The notes under the pieces are model-generated. The model saw only the letters and a program-made list of their open reading frames with translations. It ran no database searches and had not been told where the DNA came from. Positions 21,790 to 32,558 of a stretch of DNA of 64,000 nucleotides are shown here, one piece after another (position 1 is the stretch's first letter; every line of letters starts with the position of its first letter). The stretch covers positions 32,877,884 to 32,941,883 of the forward strand of contig CM059197.1 of NCBI GenBank assembly GCA_030323885.1. The letters are read 5' to 3'. The stretch is from Branchipolynoe longqiensis. Its lineage: Eukaryota > Annelida > Polychaeta > Phyllodocida > Polynoidae. A program made the position numbers and the translations under genes.

Positions 21790-22230
21790 TATATATTTAT
21801 ACATATATATCTGAGAGAGAGTTATATATGTACATAAATAAAACACTTTTATTGATATATAATTATGTACATAAATAAAACAATTGTATAGATATATAAA
21901 TATATAAATATCTGTAGATAATATAATAAAAAAACTAATATATACATACATATAAAGTATGTATTTTTATTTTTATGTATATTTAATTTGTTTAATTTAT
22001 TGGTATTTCTATTTATTTCTTTTATATATTTTTACAATTCTTTTTATACTTTTATATATATATCTATATGTATATATATATTTTATACATATTTTCATAT
22101 TTGATATATCTATATATTTTTTATGTTTTTCTATTGTTATTTATATCACTATATTTATTGTCATATCTTATTTTTCAAACGCATATATGTAACAACAAAT
22201 CTCTCTATATATATTGATTTTTCTATATAT
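21790..22230. repeat. AT-rich simple sequence
   Basis: TA and TTTAT-type low complexity, including a duplicated GTACATAAATAAAACA. The 77-codon F/Y/I ORF is compositional. Confidence 0.75.
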
Positions 22231-22610
22231 ATTCGCACATATTCTATGCTTTATGAAACATGGTGAAAACTTAAACAAATATTGCAATATGTGTCATCAA
22301 TAGTCTACACTTCCAGTTACAGCGAACACAAACAAGTCTATGCGCATCCTAGTTCCAGTACGCATACTGTTACAAGTGTGTGTTTATTGACATTCTTCTG
22401 TCGATATCCTGGTGTCTGAGTGGAGTTAACTCACCCCGTGAGATGGAGTGTTTGTAGACTGTGACTGAGTGGGATCTCTCTGTCGGGAAGCCCTATAAAG
22501 CAACCCTCGCCCTCCACACGCACATGCACGAGGGCGCGCTTAATGGAGCGCTGAGGGTTATGAGGGGAAGAAGAATGCGAGCAACAACAATTGCAGTGTG
22601 TTTAAAGTGT
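22231..22610. other. Complex non-coding stretch, nothing recognised
   Basis: It contains CTGTGACTGAGTGGGATCTC, a possible scrap of SINE-A body, and no supportable gene. Confidence 0.4.
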
Positions 22611-22614
22611 TTAA

Positions 22615-23297
22615 AGTTGCAAAGTCCGATGCTTTTGAGCTTCGCCCATTTTTTGTAAGATAAATATATTAAACTGGTTGTTATAATCTACCTTGCTTTT
22701 GTTTGCGGTAAGTTTTATTTTAAATGGGGACATTTGGAGATATTTGAAGCGCCAAATTAATTTTCGCAAGCACATACAAATTCTGTCACGATAGGCATAG
22801 GCAGTCACAGGTTTGATTAAATTGACTCACTATGCCATTCTATGTGGCAACATGGGTTTAATAAGTGTATCATTATCTAAGTTAGATATGGAGAATCAAA
22901 TGTAGGTGAGTGCTTTGGTTTGCAAAATTTGATACTTCATCTAACTATGCAGCTTTAGGTTTGATTGTTTTGTTGTTTAACATCCTATCCACATTTAAGC
23001 TCATATCAGGACCGTTACCGACTTGTGACAGTGTGCACTCATGGTGACTTTATAGTGCTGCCCCACTGGAGAATTAGGCCGCCGGCACAATGACTCAATA
23101 TCCCACTCAGTCACATTATCCTGACACTGAGCTAACCAGTCCATACCCTACCCTATTAATGCCGAGTGCCAGGCTAAGAAGCGACAGGTATCAATTTGAA
23201 AGTCATCGCTTTGACTCGACTGGAAACCGAACATTCGACCTTCTGCGACGCGAGGCCCACGCTCTACCGGTTAGGGTACTGCGCCCGGTATGCAACT
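22615..23297 (+). mobile_element. TTAA-350 element interrupted by SINE-A
   Basis: It follows TTAA (22611-22614) with AGTTGCAAAGTCCGATG. Its right end ACTATGCAGCTTTA is split by the SINE-A at 22958-23289; the sequence resumes as ATGCAACTTTAA, giving TTAA at 23298-23301. Confidence 0.82.
22958..23289 (-). mobile_element. SINE-A, head type II, 11-bp target duplication
   Basis: Flanked by ATGCAGCTTTA (22947-22957) and ATGCAACTTTA (23290-23300), one mismatch. Full tail, body and a type II head (GACGCGAGGCCCACGCTCTA). Confidence 0.88.
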
Positions 23298-23299
23298 TT

Positions 23300-23660
23300 A
23301 ATGATGGGTGTTGACCAAGTTGAGTCGCCGACAGGACGGCGCCGGACTGTCGGCGACTGAGTGCGGCATAGTTCTGCCTGAGTGCGGTGTGCCGCCGGCC
23401 ACCTGTCCTCCGAGGTTGCTGGATGTAAACAGGCAAACATTGTGTCGCTTGACTGTACTTACAGATAACATCAAGTGCTTTTGAAATGTATGTTTTCTCT
23501 CAAGACTATTTGTTACCTCTGTACAAAATATCCAGCTCACAGCAAGCAGTCGCTGTTTTCAAACAATGTTTTTTTCCTCAGGGAAATTTCAATTTCCGAC
23601 AATTTTCTTATTCTTCTCATTCCTGCAGTGAGATGCCACTCATACATGACCTCGGACACA
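23300..23660. other. Complex non-coding stretch, nothing recognised
   Basis: A 77-codon minus ORF overlaps the SINE-A head and is not credible. The GC-rich part at 23315-23420 carries GGCGACTGAGTGCGGC-type words only. Confidence 0.35.
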
Positions 23661-23667
23661 CACACAT

Positions 23668-23699
<32 letters not shown>

Positions 23700-23850
23700 G
23701 TAACACCTCTCTAACCGACCGTCTCCACAGATCGATCATGCCCATATATCGATCGCTTTATTTGGGTCCCAACAATACCATTGTAACCATATTCTAACTC
23801 CCTAATCCGTCCACCTGCCTAAATGGATCACTTAGAGTGGGTCCCAAGGA
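23700..23850 (+). mobile_element. MITE-178, right-truncated
   Basis: It begins AGTAACACCTCTCTAACCGA after a TA tract, keeps GCTTTATTTGGGTCCCAAC and stops at GGGTCCCAAGG, losing the right terminal repeat. Confidence 0.82.
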
Positions 23851-23917
23851 AAAAGTTCCGGGCGCAACTGACAATGTTATTTGTTATCGCAGGAAGAATG
23901 GTTGGGCTGTGGTGGAG

Positions 23918-24050
23918 CCACCGGTAACCGTTTGAGTAAGGAGCAAATACATGCAGAGAGCCCATTGGCTAATAATATAGTATCGGAATAATATAATATA
24001 ATAAACATATACAAAATCCCTTACGCTGCTTTATACTCGCATGATGCTTA
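23918..24050 (+). repeat. R2-related segment ending in the AT palindrome motif
   Basis: GAGCCACCGGTAACCG, TAATATAGTATCGGAATAAT and CTTTATACTCGCATGATGC follow the same order as 61608-61740. Confidence 0.55.
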
Positions 24051-24107
24051 TATATATATATCTATGTATGTATATGATATATAGATACATAGTGTGTGTG
24101 GTGCGAT

Positions 24108-24320
24108 GGGGGGCTGACAATCAGTTACCCCGACAGCTGGGGGGGGGGGAACCAGTGCGCCAAGGATTTGTTTGTTTTGTTTGTTTTGTTTGTTGTTGTT
24201 TTACGTCCTAGCAACATCTAAGGTCATATCAGGACGGGTGCGCCAAGGAAGAATAGATATATACAGTATATTTTCCCCTTGCATTTATACTCGTATAATG
24301 CGTTATACATCACATATATG
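24108..24320 (+). repeat. R2-type palindrome segment interrupted by a solo SINE-A tail
   Basis: The right part GCATTTATACTCGTATAATG with CGTTATACATCACATATA is the clearest copy of the R2 motif. The left part (CAGTTACCCCGACAGCTGG) corresponds to the C-rich centre seen at 11457 and 34562 in reverse. Confidence 0.6.
24167..24237 (-). mobile_element. Solo SINE-A tail (71 bp) with 12-bp target duplication
   Basis: Flanked by GTGCGCCAAGGA at 24155-24166 and 24238-24249, both perfect. The insert is an extended TTTGTTTTG tail plus TTACGTCCTAGCAACATCTA up to ATATCAGGACGG. Confidence 0.92.
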
Positions 24321-24329
24321 TGTCATAAT

Positions 24330-24535
24330 CATATGCATATGTATATATACATATACGCTGTACACAGCACACACATATTTTTTTTTATATATAAATATTT
24401 ATGTATATATGTGTACGTATACATATGTATTTATATGTACACAGCACACACATATTTCTTTTTATATATAAATATATATGTATTTTTGTGTACGTATACA
24501 TATGTATTTATATGTATGTGTATATATAATATATG

Positions 24536-24566
<31 letters not shown>

Positions 24567-24600
24567 CTACTACACACACTACACACACTACACACGGTAA
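24330..24600. repeat. TA-rich minisatellite with a ~77-bp duplication
   Basis: ACAGCACACACATATTT followed by TATATAAATAT and ACATATGTATTTATATG occurs twice (from about 24364 and 24441), then TA and CTACACACA repeats. Confidence 0.82.
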
Positions 24601-24614
24601 ATGACACTTAAAAA

Positions 24615-25010
24615 GGACAAAGCCCTAAGGTGGCAGGGGTCGCCTGTGGACTACATCACCTCACGTGAGTTACTCTAATACTCACCAGGGGCGCTAACTA
24701 CGCACAATGACCGCTGGGGCCAGTGGGAGGATCCGACCAGAGGCTCAAGGTCACATTCATTGCCTGACCTCTAATGACATCACCCAGCTGACCTTGACCC
24801 CTCTGCATGTATGCGTCCGATTGTCTCGGCTGACCTCACGGTGTCAGCACGAGTCTCACGCTGCGTCTGAGGAGAGTGCGGGACACTGGGGTTCCTGAAC
24901 TGTCTTCACGTGTACATATTCCAGTGTTACCTGGTGGTTTAGGTGTCTGGTCTGGTCGCCCGAGATGTGTCTATGAGATAGCGCCGGGACATACGTGGAG
25001 TCATGAATCA
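24615..25010. other. Non-repetitive GC-richer segment with GGTCA half-site words
   Basis: Clean complex sequence with AAGGTCACA, CTGACCTCT and GCTGACCTTGACCCC at 24748-24801 and CGTGAGTTACTC (donor-like) at 24665. No ORF is supportable: the 324-codon ORF starting at 24876 runs straight into the CT array. Confidence 0.35.
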
Positions 25011-25015
25011 CATAC

Positions 25016-25422
25016 ACATTCTCTCTATCTCTTTCTTTCTCTTTCTCTCTTTCTCTCTCGTGCTGACAATCTGAGGGACTATCACCACCACCAACAGCAA
25101 TCGTTGAACCACACACACCTTCTCTTTTTCTCTCTCTGTCTCTCTCTTCTCTCTCTTTCTCTCTCTTTCTCTCTCTTTTTCTCCCGTTCTCTCGTTCTCT
25201 CCCTTTCTGTCCCTTTCTCTCTTTCTCTCTCTTTCTCTCTCTTTCTCTCGCTTTCTCTCGCTTTCTCTCGCTTGCCCTCGCGTTCTCTCTTTCTTTCTCT
25301 TTCTCTCTTTCACTCTCTCTCACTTTCTCTCTCTCTTTCTCTCTCGCTATCTTTCTCTCTCTCTTTCCCTCTCTCTCTTTCTCTCTCTCTCTTTATCTCT
25401 CTCTCTTTCTCTATCTCTCTAA
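25016..25422. repeat. (CTCTTT)n pyrimidine array
   Basis: TCTCTCTTTCTCTC-type sequence interrupted at 25065-25113 by GGGACTATCACCACCACCAA; the phrase recurs at 25423-25446 and, more loosely, 25515-25530. Produces L/S/F ORFs on plus and R/E/K ORFs on minus. Confidence 0.9.
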
Positions 25423-25872
25423 GGGACTACAATCACCACCACCACCGCCAATTACAGCAATTTTTTAATCACACACGCACTCTATGTCCTGTCTCCCTTT
25501 CTCTCTCCTCTCTAATGGACGATCACCACCACAAACAACAATTACAAAACCCAACTTGCTCCAAGCACTTTTTCTTTCAAAGTTATCAGGAACAAAACCA
25601 CCCAAGAGACAATGGATCAGACACACATGAGGAGGCGAAGAAAATATATCCCCACTCCCCACTCCCCACTTCCACTCGTCCCTCCTCCCCATTCCCCATT
25701 TGTCCACCACTCACAATCCACATGGAAAATCATCAGCTAAGAGTTCCGGAAGTGACTGGAGAGTGCGACCTATATGCACAGCACTCTCCGGGCACATCCT
25801 GGGTGTTGTGCACTCGCGAGACAATGGTAGCCCTTGAGAGAACTGAATAATACTCTGTATGGTATTACAGTA

Positions 25873-26377
25873 CAGTATAACCCCGTTAAACCAAACTTGA
25901 AGGGACCTTAGAAATTTGTTTGGATTAACCAATCATTGGTTTAACCAAGCTTTGGTTTTGACTTTGACTTTGAGTAAGCATGTATTGGACATGTAATATA
26001 CAATGTATGTGGACACTTTGATTATTGTTTGTTATGTACATCCAGTATAAGCCCGTTAAAGCAAGTTCGGCTAAACCAAACGATTGGTTAATTGAAACTT
26101 TTTTCGGCGGCCCAGCAAAATACTACCATTTATCATATAACAAATTTGGTGGGGTCTCTGATGACCTGATAACCACATAAAAGTTTGGTTTAAACATACC
26201 GGAAGTGGCCTGGCATAGACAATTTTGTTTGGATTAACCAATAATTTGGATTAACTGATTTTGGTTTAACCACCTTTTTTATATGATAAATGGTAGTATT
26301 TTGCTGGGTCGCAGAAAAAAAGTTTGGATTAACCGATCGTTTGGTTTAACCGAGCTTGGTTTAACGGGGTTATACTG
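25873..26377 (+). mobile_element. FB-500, full-length reference copy (505 bp)
   Basis: TA-flanked (25871-25872, 26378-26379). Ends CAGTATAACCCCGTTAAACC / GGTTTAACGGGGTTATACTG. An internal third terminus-like sequence (CAGTATAAGCCCGTTAAAGC at 26043) begins a 335-bp palindromic core with ~97-bp arms. CAG ends and TA target suit pogo/Tigger-like Tc1-mariner elements. No transposase. Confidence 0.92.
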
Positions 26378-26589
26378 TATTAGCATTCTTGACGCATCAG
26401 TTGCGCTGCATGACGTGAGGTAGGACCTTCCATATGTATGTGCACGTATTGTACAGAGCCGGTTTGACAATGTTAGTATGCATCCAACAGATACTCACTC
26501 CTAGTAGTCACACTTTAAGATGCATGTTAGGGGCCGTCCCAAGATGTCAACATTTTCAAGATGGTACAAATAGTACTACCTTTCAAGTG

Positions 26590-26720
26590 CAAATTTGATA
26601 TAGTACAGTATATATATACACACACTACACACATTGTCTGGCTGACAATGGTTATAACTTGCACTAGAAAGGTAATACTGTTTGTACTACCTGGAAAATG
26701 CTCCAACTTTAGACGGCCCC
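26590..26720. other. Short inverted pair around a TA/CACA centre
   Basis: ATTTTCAAGATGGTACAAAT with AGTACTACCTTTCAAGTGCA (from about 26551) is the rough reverse complement of TGCACTAGAAAGGTAATACT with GTTTGTACTACCTGGAAAAT (to about 26699), and TAGGGGCCGTC / GACGGCCCCTAAC lie outside them at 26528 and 26712. This suggests another small foldback (about 26523-26726). Confidence 0.6.
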
Positions 26721-26747
26721 TAACATGCTTCTTATTCTTAAAGTGTC

Positions 26748-26778
<31 letters not shown>

Positions 26779-26796
26779 GTATGTGTGTGTATATAT

Positions 26797-27049
26797 GAGC
26801 CTGTCTCAAAAGGCGATAACTCTTTTTTTGTGTCCATTGTAACGATTGACACAAAAGAGCACAGAAACGGTTACACTGAAAACACACGGACATTTGCTAC
26901 AAATCAATATGTATTCTATTTGGAGTATGAAACACCATGTAAAAAACAAATCAGTTTATTCTGAGCAAATGCATGTGCAGATAGTATGTTGATCGTTACA
27001 ATGGAAAATGTTTTGTCCCATATTGCTTAGCACCTTTTGAGACAGTCTC
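26797..27049 (+). mobile_element. MITE-252 copy 3
   Basis: 253 bp from GAGCCTGTCTCAAAAGGCG to CACCTTTTGAGACAGTCTC, after a TA/TG tract (26751-26796). The overlapping 93- and 79-codon ORFs are incidental. Confidence 0.88.
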
Positions 27050-27109
27050 ATACACACACTACACATATTACTACATATATTTATAGATATATAGATATAC
27101 ATGTATATA

Positions 27110-27350
27110 TGTGGAACTTGGAAGATATGTTGGTAAGACTAAGAGGCATCAGGAGGGGTGCTTGTTACCCAGATGTCTATCATACACAGCGGGTCGTGTT
27201 GCCCGGCCCCTCATGGCGGCGCCACAAAGCCAGATTATCATGCCACCTGACGGCTATATTGTGTGTAATGGAGGAGAGGGCAGAGCTGGGTCAATTTGTG
27301 CACACCCCTTTGTACTCAGCGAGCCAAGACGCACAGCTAGAGTAAGACGA
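27110..27350. other. Complex segment with unrecognised ORF
   Basis: Plus ORFs of 102 and 90 codons overlap here in two frames (from 27037 and 27111). Composition is not low-complexity, but I see no domain and no splice context. CTAGAGTAAGACG words near 27339-27365 form a short tandem that is also the target of the next SINE. Confidence 0.3.
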
Positions 27351-27365
27351 GCAACTAGAGTAAGA

Positions 27366-27728
27366 TTTTGGTTGCTTGTTTGAGTTTTGTGTCAATCGTT
27401 ACAATGTTTGAGTTTTACGTCCTGGCAGCATCTACGGTCATATCAGGACGGGTACCGACTTGTGACAGTGTGCACTCCTGGTGACTTTATAGTGCTTCCC
27501 CACTGTGAAATCAGGCTGTCAGGCACTATGACCCGATATCCCACTCAGTCACATTATCCTGACACTGACCTAACCAGTCCTTGCTCTATTCTATTAATGC
27601 TAAACGCCAGTCTATGACACGAAGCAACAAGTATCAATGCTAAGTCATTGGTTTGATTCGACTGGGAACCAAACTTCCGACCTTCCGCACGCGATGCCTG
27701 CTCTATGGACTAGGCCACTGTGCTCAGT
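27366..27728 (-). mobile_element. SINE-A, head type II, 12-bp target duplication
   Basis: Flanked by ACTAGAGTAAGA at 27354-27365 and 27729-27740. The tail side carries extra sequence (TTGGTTGCTTGTTTGAGTTT, then CAATCGTTACAATG), followed by body and a type II head. Confidence 0.85.
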
Positions 27729-27771
27729 ACTAGAGTAAGACGTGCAGCTACATTAAGATACACTAGGACAG

Positions 27772-28106
27772 GTAGTTGTTGTTGTTTTACGTCCTAGCAA
27801 CACATACGCTTAAATCAGGATGGGTACTTAGGGATTTGTGACAGTGCACACTCATGGCGACTTTATAATGCTGCCCCACTAGGAGACCAGGCCACTGCCA
27901 CCATGACCTGATATCCCACACAGTCTCATTATCCTGATACTATCCTAACCAGCCCTTGTCCTATCCTATTACTGCCGAGGGCCAGGCTAGGTAGAAAAAA
28001 GTATAAATGCTTTATAAGTCATTGGTTTGACTCGGTTCGGATTCGAACTCCCGAATTTCCGCAGGGGAAGCCTGCAATCTACTCATTTCGGCCACCGCGT
28101 CCGGGG
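27772..28106 (-). mobile_element. SINE-A, head type II
   Basis: TTGTTGTTGTTTTACGTCCT at the tail and GCCACCGCGTCCGG at the head. A possible 7-bp duplication CTAGGAC lies at 27763-27769 and 28107-28113. Confidence 0.88.
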
Positions 28107-28109
28107 CTA

Positions 28110-28770
28110 GGACTGTCAGTTGCGAGGGGTTCTACTGCGGGTCACGTGACATTCGGGTAGGGGGAGCAGCTCTGGGTGCTTTGTCAATGAACGCAGGGGA
28201 TGAACCGGGGCGATTGGGGCGCCACCAACGGCACCTGGAGTAACTAACTAACCAACCAGACGGCTCACCATAGAAGCTGAATTAAAGCACTCAGCTCAAC
28301 TCTGTCTTGTGTTGTGTTTCTCCCCTGGAATAATCATTTGTACGACAAACAGAAAATCACAAATACAACATTATAAATGTAGGAATACAAATATAAAATC
28401 ACAAATATGAACATATAACAACACAAGTATAATTGTTTTAATACAGTTATGAAACAATATATATACATATATATATTGCATTATATATATATATATCTAT
28501 ATATGTATATATATATATATATATACGTGATACAAAATAGACATGTTGCAAAAAAGTTCAAGTAAGGCGTTTGTGAAGTATGGGCTTCATCTAAGTAGCG
28601 TATGTCGCTCTCTTACTCTAATGAATAGTCTTTGCTGCCGGGTTTTCCAATGCGGAGTTGACGTTATCAGCGCTGTAAGTAAGCATATCGCGTAAAGAAT
28701 GCCTGATACTGATAGAGCCCGGTGCGCAGAGAGGTCTGGTTTGTGATGTTTGGTTACCTAGCTAGAGGCG
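28110..28770. other. Complex and AT-rich non-coding stretch
   Basis: Includes AATCACAAATACAACA-type short repeats (28352-28440) and a TA tract (28450-28526). No gene recognised. Confidence 0.45.
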
Positions 28771-28936
28771 GTGGTAGGGGTGTTTTTTGTGTGTTTTTTT
28801 GTGTTTTTTTTTGTTTGTTTTTGTTTTTATGGCGGTGGAGGAGGTAGCCTAGAGCTAATTCATTCTCAACTTTATTGCAAGTCAATTGCGCCGTGTGCTG
28901 TAAACGCGGTAGGACTCTATGAGAGAGGACGCATGC

Positions 28937-29281
28937 TTTTGTTTGTTGTTTTACGTCCTAGCAACATCTAAGGTCATATCAGGACGGGTACCGACTTGTG
29001 ACAGTGCGCACTCCTGGCGAATTTATAGTAATGCCCCACTTGGAATCCAGGCTGCCAGCACCATGACCTGATATTCCACTCAGTCACATTATCCTACCAC
29101 AAGCAGTCCTTGCCCTATCCTAGTAATGCCGAATACCAGGCTAGGAAGCGACGAGTATAAATTTTTAAGGCATTGCTTTGACTCGACCAGGATTCGAACC
29201 CACAAACTCATGGGTTCGGATCTCCCAATCTCCCAAAACAGGAGACGGGTGCTGTACTCATTCGGCCACCCGGTCTGGTCC
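28937..29281 (-). mobile_element. SINE-A, head type I, 9-bp target duplication
   Basis: Flanked by GACGCATGC at 28928-28936 and 29282-29290. Complete tail, body and a type I head with an extra internal duplication (GGGTTCGGATCTCCCAATCT region). Confidence 0.9.
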
Positions 29282-29381
29282 GACGCATGCAAACACACAG
29301 TTTTAGTTATGTGGAAACAGAATAATAGGAAATCAGTAAGCAACTCCATAGGAGGGATGTGTAATGATTAGTGAATAAACA

Positions 29382-29733
29382 TAGATGAAAGATCTCCGCG
29401 ATTTCGCGGATTTCCCCGATTTTGGATATTCACCGATTAACTTCAAGCAAAATGCCAAGGAATCGGATGTGTATGACAGCAATTAGTTAGTTCGAATCCA
29501 TTATTATATGACCATAGATGTTCCTAGAACATAAAACCCAAACATGGATTAAGTATGGCCAATAAATCAGTCACAACAAGGATAGTTAAAACCTGACTTC
29601 CGGCATTTTCCCGCGATTCACTGACACTGACAGTGCTAATCCTATGGGGAAAAATCCTCGTTTTCGCGGAAATCCGCCATCGGTGTTTCCGTGGGTTATT
29701 TTGCCGGAGACCACTTTCATCCCTGAATATAGA
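29382..29733. mobile_element. Candidate inverted-repeat element with TTTCGCGG motifs
   Basis: GATGAAAGATCTCCG on the left resembles the reverse complement of CCGGAGACCACTTTCATC on the right, and CGCGATTTCGCGGATTTCC opposes TTCGCGGAAATCCGC. It includes a scrap of SINE-A-like tail (29505-29545). Boundaries are uncertain. Confidence 0.4.
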
Positions 29734-29886
29734 AGACGTCCCTAACGCGCGTCCCGTTGACGTCGTTCGGCGGGGATGGGTACATAATGACATCTAAATA
29801 CCGTTAGGTTCTTTTGTGTCCTAGGGCCACAACCTAATGACAAAACGATGATGCTATGTACATATATAGCCACTTTTTTTATTTAC

Positions 29887-29992
29887 TACCCTCCACCCCC
29901 GCCCATCCCACCCCTCCCACCCCCTCCCACCCCTCCCACCCCCTCCCACCCCTCCCACCACTCCCACTCCTCCCACTCCCCATCACCCGCCA
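29887..29992. repeat. (CCCACCCCTC)n pyrimidine-rich tract
   Basis: CCCACCCCTCCCACCCCCTC-type units; the minus strand has many GGG and GGGG runs and could form a quadruplex. Confidence 0.88.
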
Positions 29993-29999
29993 CCATAAA

Positions 30000-30600
30000 T
30001 ATAGCAATGAACACTTCAAATTCAATTGTCTTCAGCACAAAGTGGAACCACTGGTCCACAACTGATTCATCAAAAGCTGTGGAATTTGTCGTCACAGTCT
30101 GTGGGAAAGTGCATATTAAAAAAAAATTCCTGCTTATCGGGAAGAGTAGCCTATGTGGCGGAAGCAGGTTTCCTCCAAAGAAATATGTCAGAATGACCAT
30201 ACGTTTGATGTCGAATAGCTGATGATACAAATCAATGTGCTCTAGAGGCGTCGTTAAATTAAATAAACTTTCCTTTTACCACAAAGTGCATGTGTTCACT
30301 AAATATACACATACACACGTCACTTCGCATGGAGTCATTCATCGAATGTTACAAAAATACCACAAATTATAAAAAAATATTCATAAAATACCAAATGACA
30401 GGAGAGAAGACAAAACAAGCATGCGAGTGAGGTAATTACTCAGCACGCACCACTGACCCATGCATATATAACAGGTGATTATGGTGATGCTGATCGGCTG
30501 TGTATGCAGATTCGCCTGTAATAACCTGTCGCTGGTCATCTGTGTGCCCGGCGTGCCGCGTGCCGACGAGCACCTTGACAGGCGGGCAAGTCAGGGCCCG
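30000..30600. other. Complex non-coding stretch
   Basis: No family match. The 124-codon plus ORF (29848-30222) starts inside the C-rich tract and is not supported. A donor- or acceptor-like context is not evident. Confidence 0.4.
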
Positions 30601-30604
30601 GTGT

Positions 30605-31345
30605 CAGGGCCTCACCGCCTCACCTTAACACCACCTCACCACCTCACTGCCACACCACCTCACCTCAACACAACAACACCATTTCACTGCGTCACTGCTT
30701 CACTGCCTCACCACTCAACACCACAACACCACAACACTGCCTCACTGCCTCATCACCTCAAACACAGTCATATTCATTCACTCAAACACTCACTCACATT
30801 TACACTGACACATTCACACACCACGCATTCACACTGACAAATTAACACATTCACACACTCACACTCACCCACTGCCACCCCCACACACTGCCACCATCAC
30901 ATACTGCCACCCCCACACACGACCACATCCACATTCAGCCCCCACATTCCCCAATCACTCGCAAACATACACTCCCCCACTTTCTCACTTTCTCACTCTC
31001 TCACTCTCTCCCTCTCTCAATCTCCTACTATCTCAATCTCTCATTCTGACTCTCTCACTCGCTGGCTCTCTTACTCTCCTACTCTCACACCCCTTCACTC
31101 TCTAACTCTCTGACTGTCTCACTTTTCTACTCTCTCAATCTCTCACTCGCTGGATCTCTTACTATCCTAGTCCTACTCTCTCACTCCTTCACTCTCTCAC
31201 TCTCTCACTTTCTCACTCTCTCATTCTCCCCACACCCACACACTCCCCCACACCCCTACACCCATATTCACACACATCCCCCCCCCCCTCTCTACTCCCA
31301 CACCCCCACTCTCCCGCCCCCGCACTCTCCCGCCACCCACCAACC
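30605..31345. repeat. CACCTCAC and CTCTCACT simple-sequence block
   Basis: First irregular CACCTCACCACCTCA and CACACTGACA units, then TCTCACTCTCTCACTTTC units, then CACACCCCCAC. No coding content. Confidence 0.9.
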
Positions 31346-31364
31346 CACTCCCATCCTGACGCTC

Positions 31365-31620
31365 ACCACCTCTCCCATTCCTCCTCCCAGTCCTTACACC
31401 TCCAGGGTGCCATAAGGAAGGAAAAAGTGGCGTTGAAGCACTCAGGTGTCATAATCAATGTCTGTTCCCTCCCCTGTCCCGTCATGCACCATGCTGCTGA
31501 CGTCACGCCACCAACCAGCCATCGATTGCGGGACGTCACGTCATCGACGGCAGCATCATTCGTGTCCCGGCACCTCTGGCGCATGGATGTGCTAATTAAC
31601 GTTAATTAATCCCAGCGTTT
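31365..31620. promoter_or_regulatory. Complex segment with CRE-type sites and a TAATTA palindrome
   Basis: TGACGTCA at 31498-31505, ACGTCACGTCA at 31532-31542 and the 16-bp perfect palindrome TAATTAACGTTAATTA at 31593-31608. The 73- and 60-codon ORFs overlap on opposite strands and are not recognised. Confidence 0.3.
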
Positions 31621-31643
31621 TGTGGTTCGGCCTTCATTTCTTA

Positions 31644-31705
31644 TTAGATAAATATATTATATTGCTCATTATAGTCTAGTTCACCGTTAAGTGATTTTTA
31701 TCTTC

Positions 31706-31742
<37 letters not shown>

Positions 31743-31997
31743 TCCGTCCTGCTGAGCGGGAGCGGCAGTGGTAGTGACCAGGCGCAGCTGGTATCATGCA
31801 GTCATGAGCCACTCACAGGTGGCAGTGCTGTGGTGGATGAAGGAACTAAGCTAGGCATGGCAGGTTGGGTAGTAGTAACTCAATGAATAGGAGTGGGTAA
31901 TAGCTAAGTCACATGACATTCAGGTGTAGAGTAAATAGAGGGGGAGAACTGCTCGGTGGTAGTGTCCTTGTTTATATTCCCATAATAGATTATAGAG

Positions 31998-32005
<8 letters not shown>
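31644..32005 (+). repeat. R2 repeat, unit 1
   Basis: ATTATAGTCTAGTTCACCG, a TA tract, AAAATCCGTCCTGCTGAGC, GACCAGGCGCAGCTGGTATC and finally TGTCCTTGTTTATATTCCC, TAATAGATTATAGAGCACAT. The same order occurs around 32678-33520. Confidence 0.7.
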
Positions 32006-32039
<34 letters not shown>

Positions 32040-32165
32040 CGCCACCGGTCAAGTGCGGAGTCTTAAGGAGAATAACAATGGTATCAAGTAATATAATAAT
32101 ATAGTATAATAATGGAACAATTCCCTTCGTATTGTCGTGGGGGTGATGAAAATGGGAAATATTGT

Positions 32166-32237
32166 GCCTAGAGCGGGACTCGAACCCGCATCTCTTTGCA
32201 TTCCGGGCCAGTGTGCTAACCATTACACCACCTAGGC
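32166..32237 (-). other. 72-nt tRNA-like head (SINE-C)
   Basis: On the minus strand it fits a cloverleaf: acceptor GCCTAGG/TCTAGGC, D arm GTGTAATGGTTAGCAC, T arm GCGGGTTCGAGTCCCGC. The anticodon stem has two mismatches and position 33 is C, so a SINE-derived pseudo-tRNA is likelier than a functional tRNA. Confidence 0.7.
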
Positions 32238-32486
32238 TCCCTGATATCAACACACTCCCCACGCCTACCTGTCTATGTGGTTACTTGCCTGAGAGGTCAG
32301 CGCAGACCACTACACTCGTCCCCCTGGAATTGTAAGTCTTGTAATGCTTACAATTACATACATACAGGCAATGCACTTACACATACATACACAGGGTAGG
32401 TTCAACAACCATACAGCGCAAAGCTTGTACAGGATCCTGATCACGGCAACCAGTGTCGTGGGGGTGATGAAAATGGGAAATACTGC

Positions 32487-32558
32487 GCCTAGAGCGGGAC
32501 TCGAACCCACATCTCTTTGCATTCCAGGCCAGTGTGCTAACCATTACACCACCTAGGC
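32487..32558 (-). other. 72-nt tRNA-like head (SINE-C)
   Basis: Same layout; the anticodon loop would be CTGGAAT with T at position 33 and GGA at 34-36. The anticodon stem mismatches remain. Confidence 0.7.

Noticed and set aside
24876..25850. 324-codon plus ORF
   Set aside because: Its middle third is the (CTCTTT)n array and it has no conserved region at either end.
27037..27383. 102- and 90-codon plus ORFs
   Set aside because: They overlap in different frames, start in or next to TA-rich repeat, and show no recognisable family.
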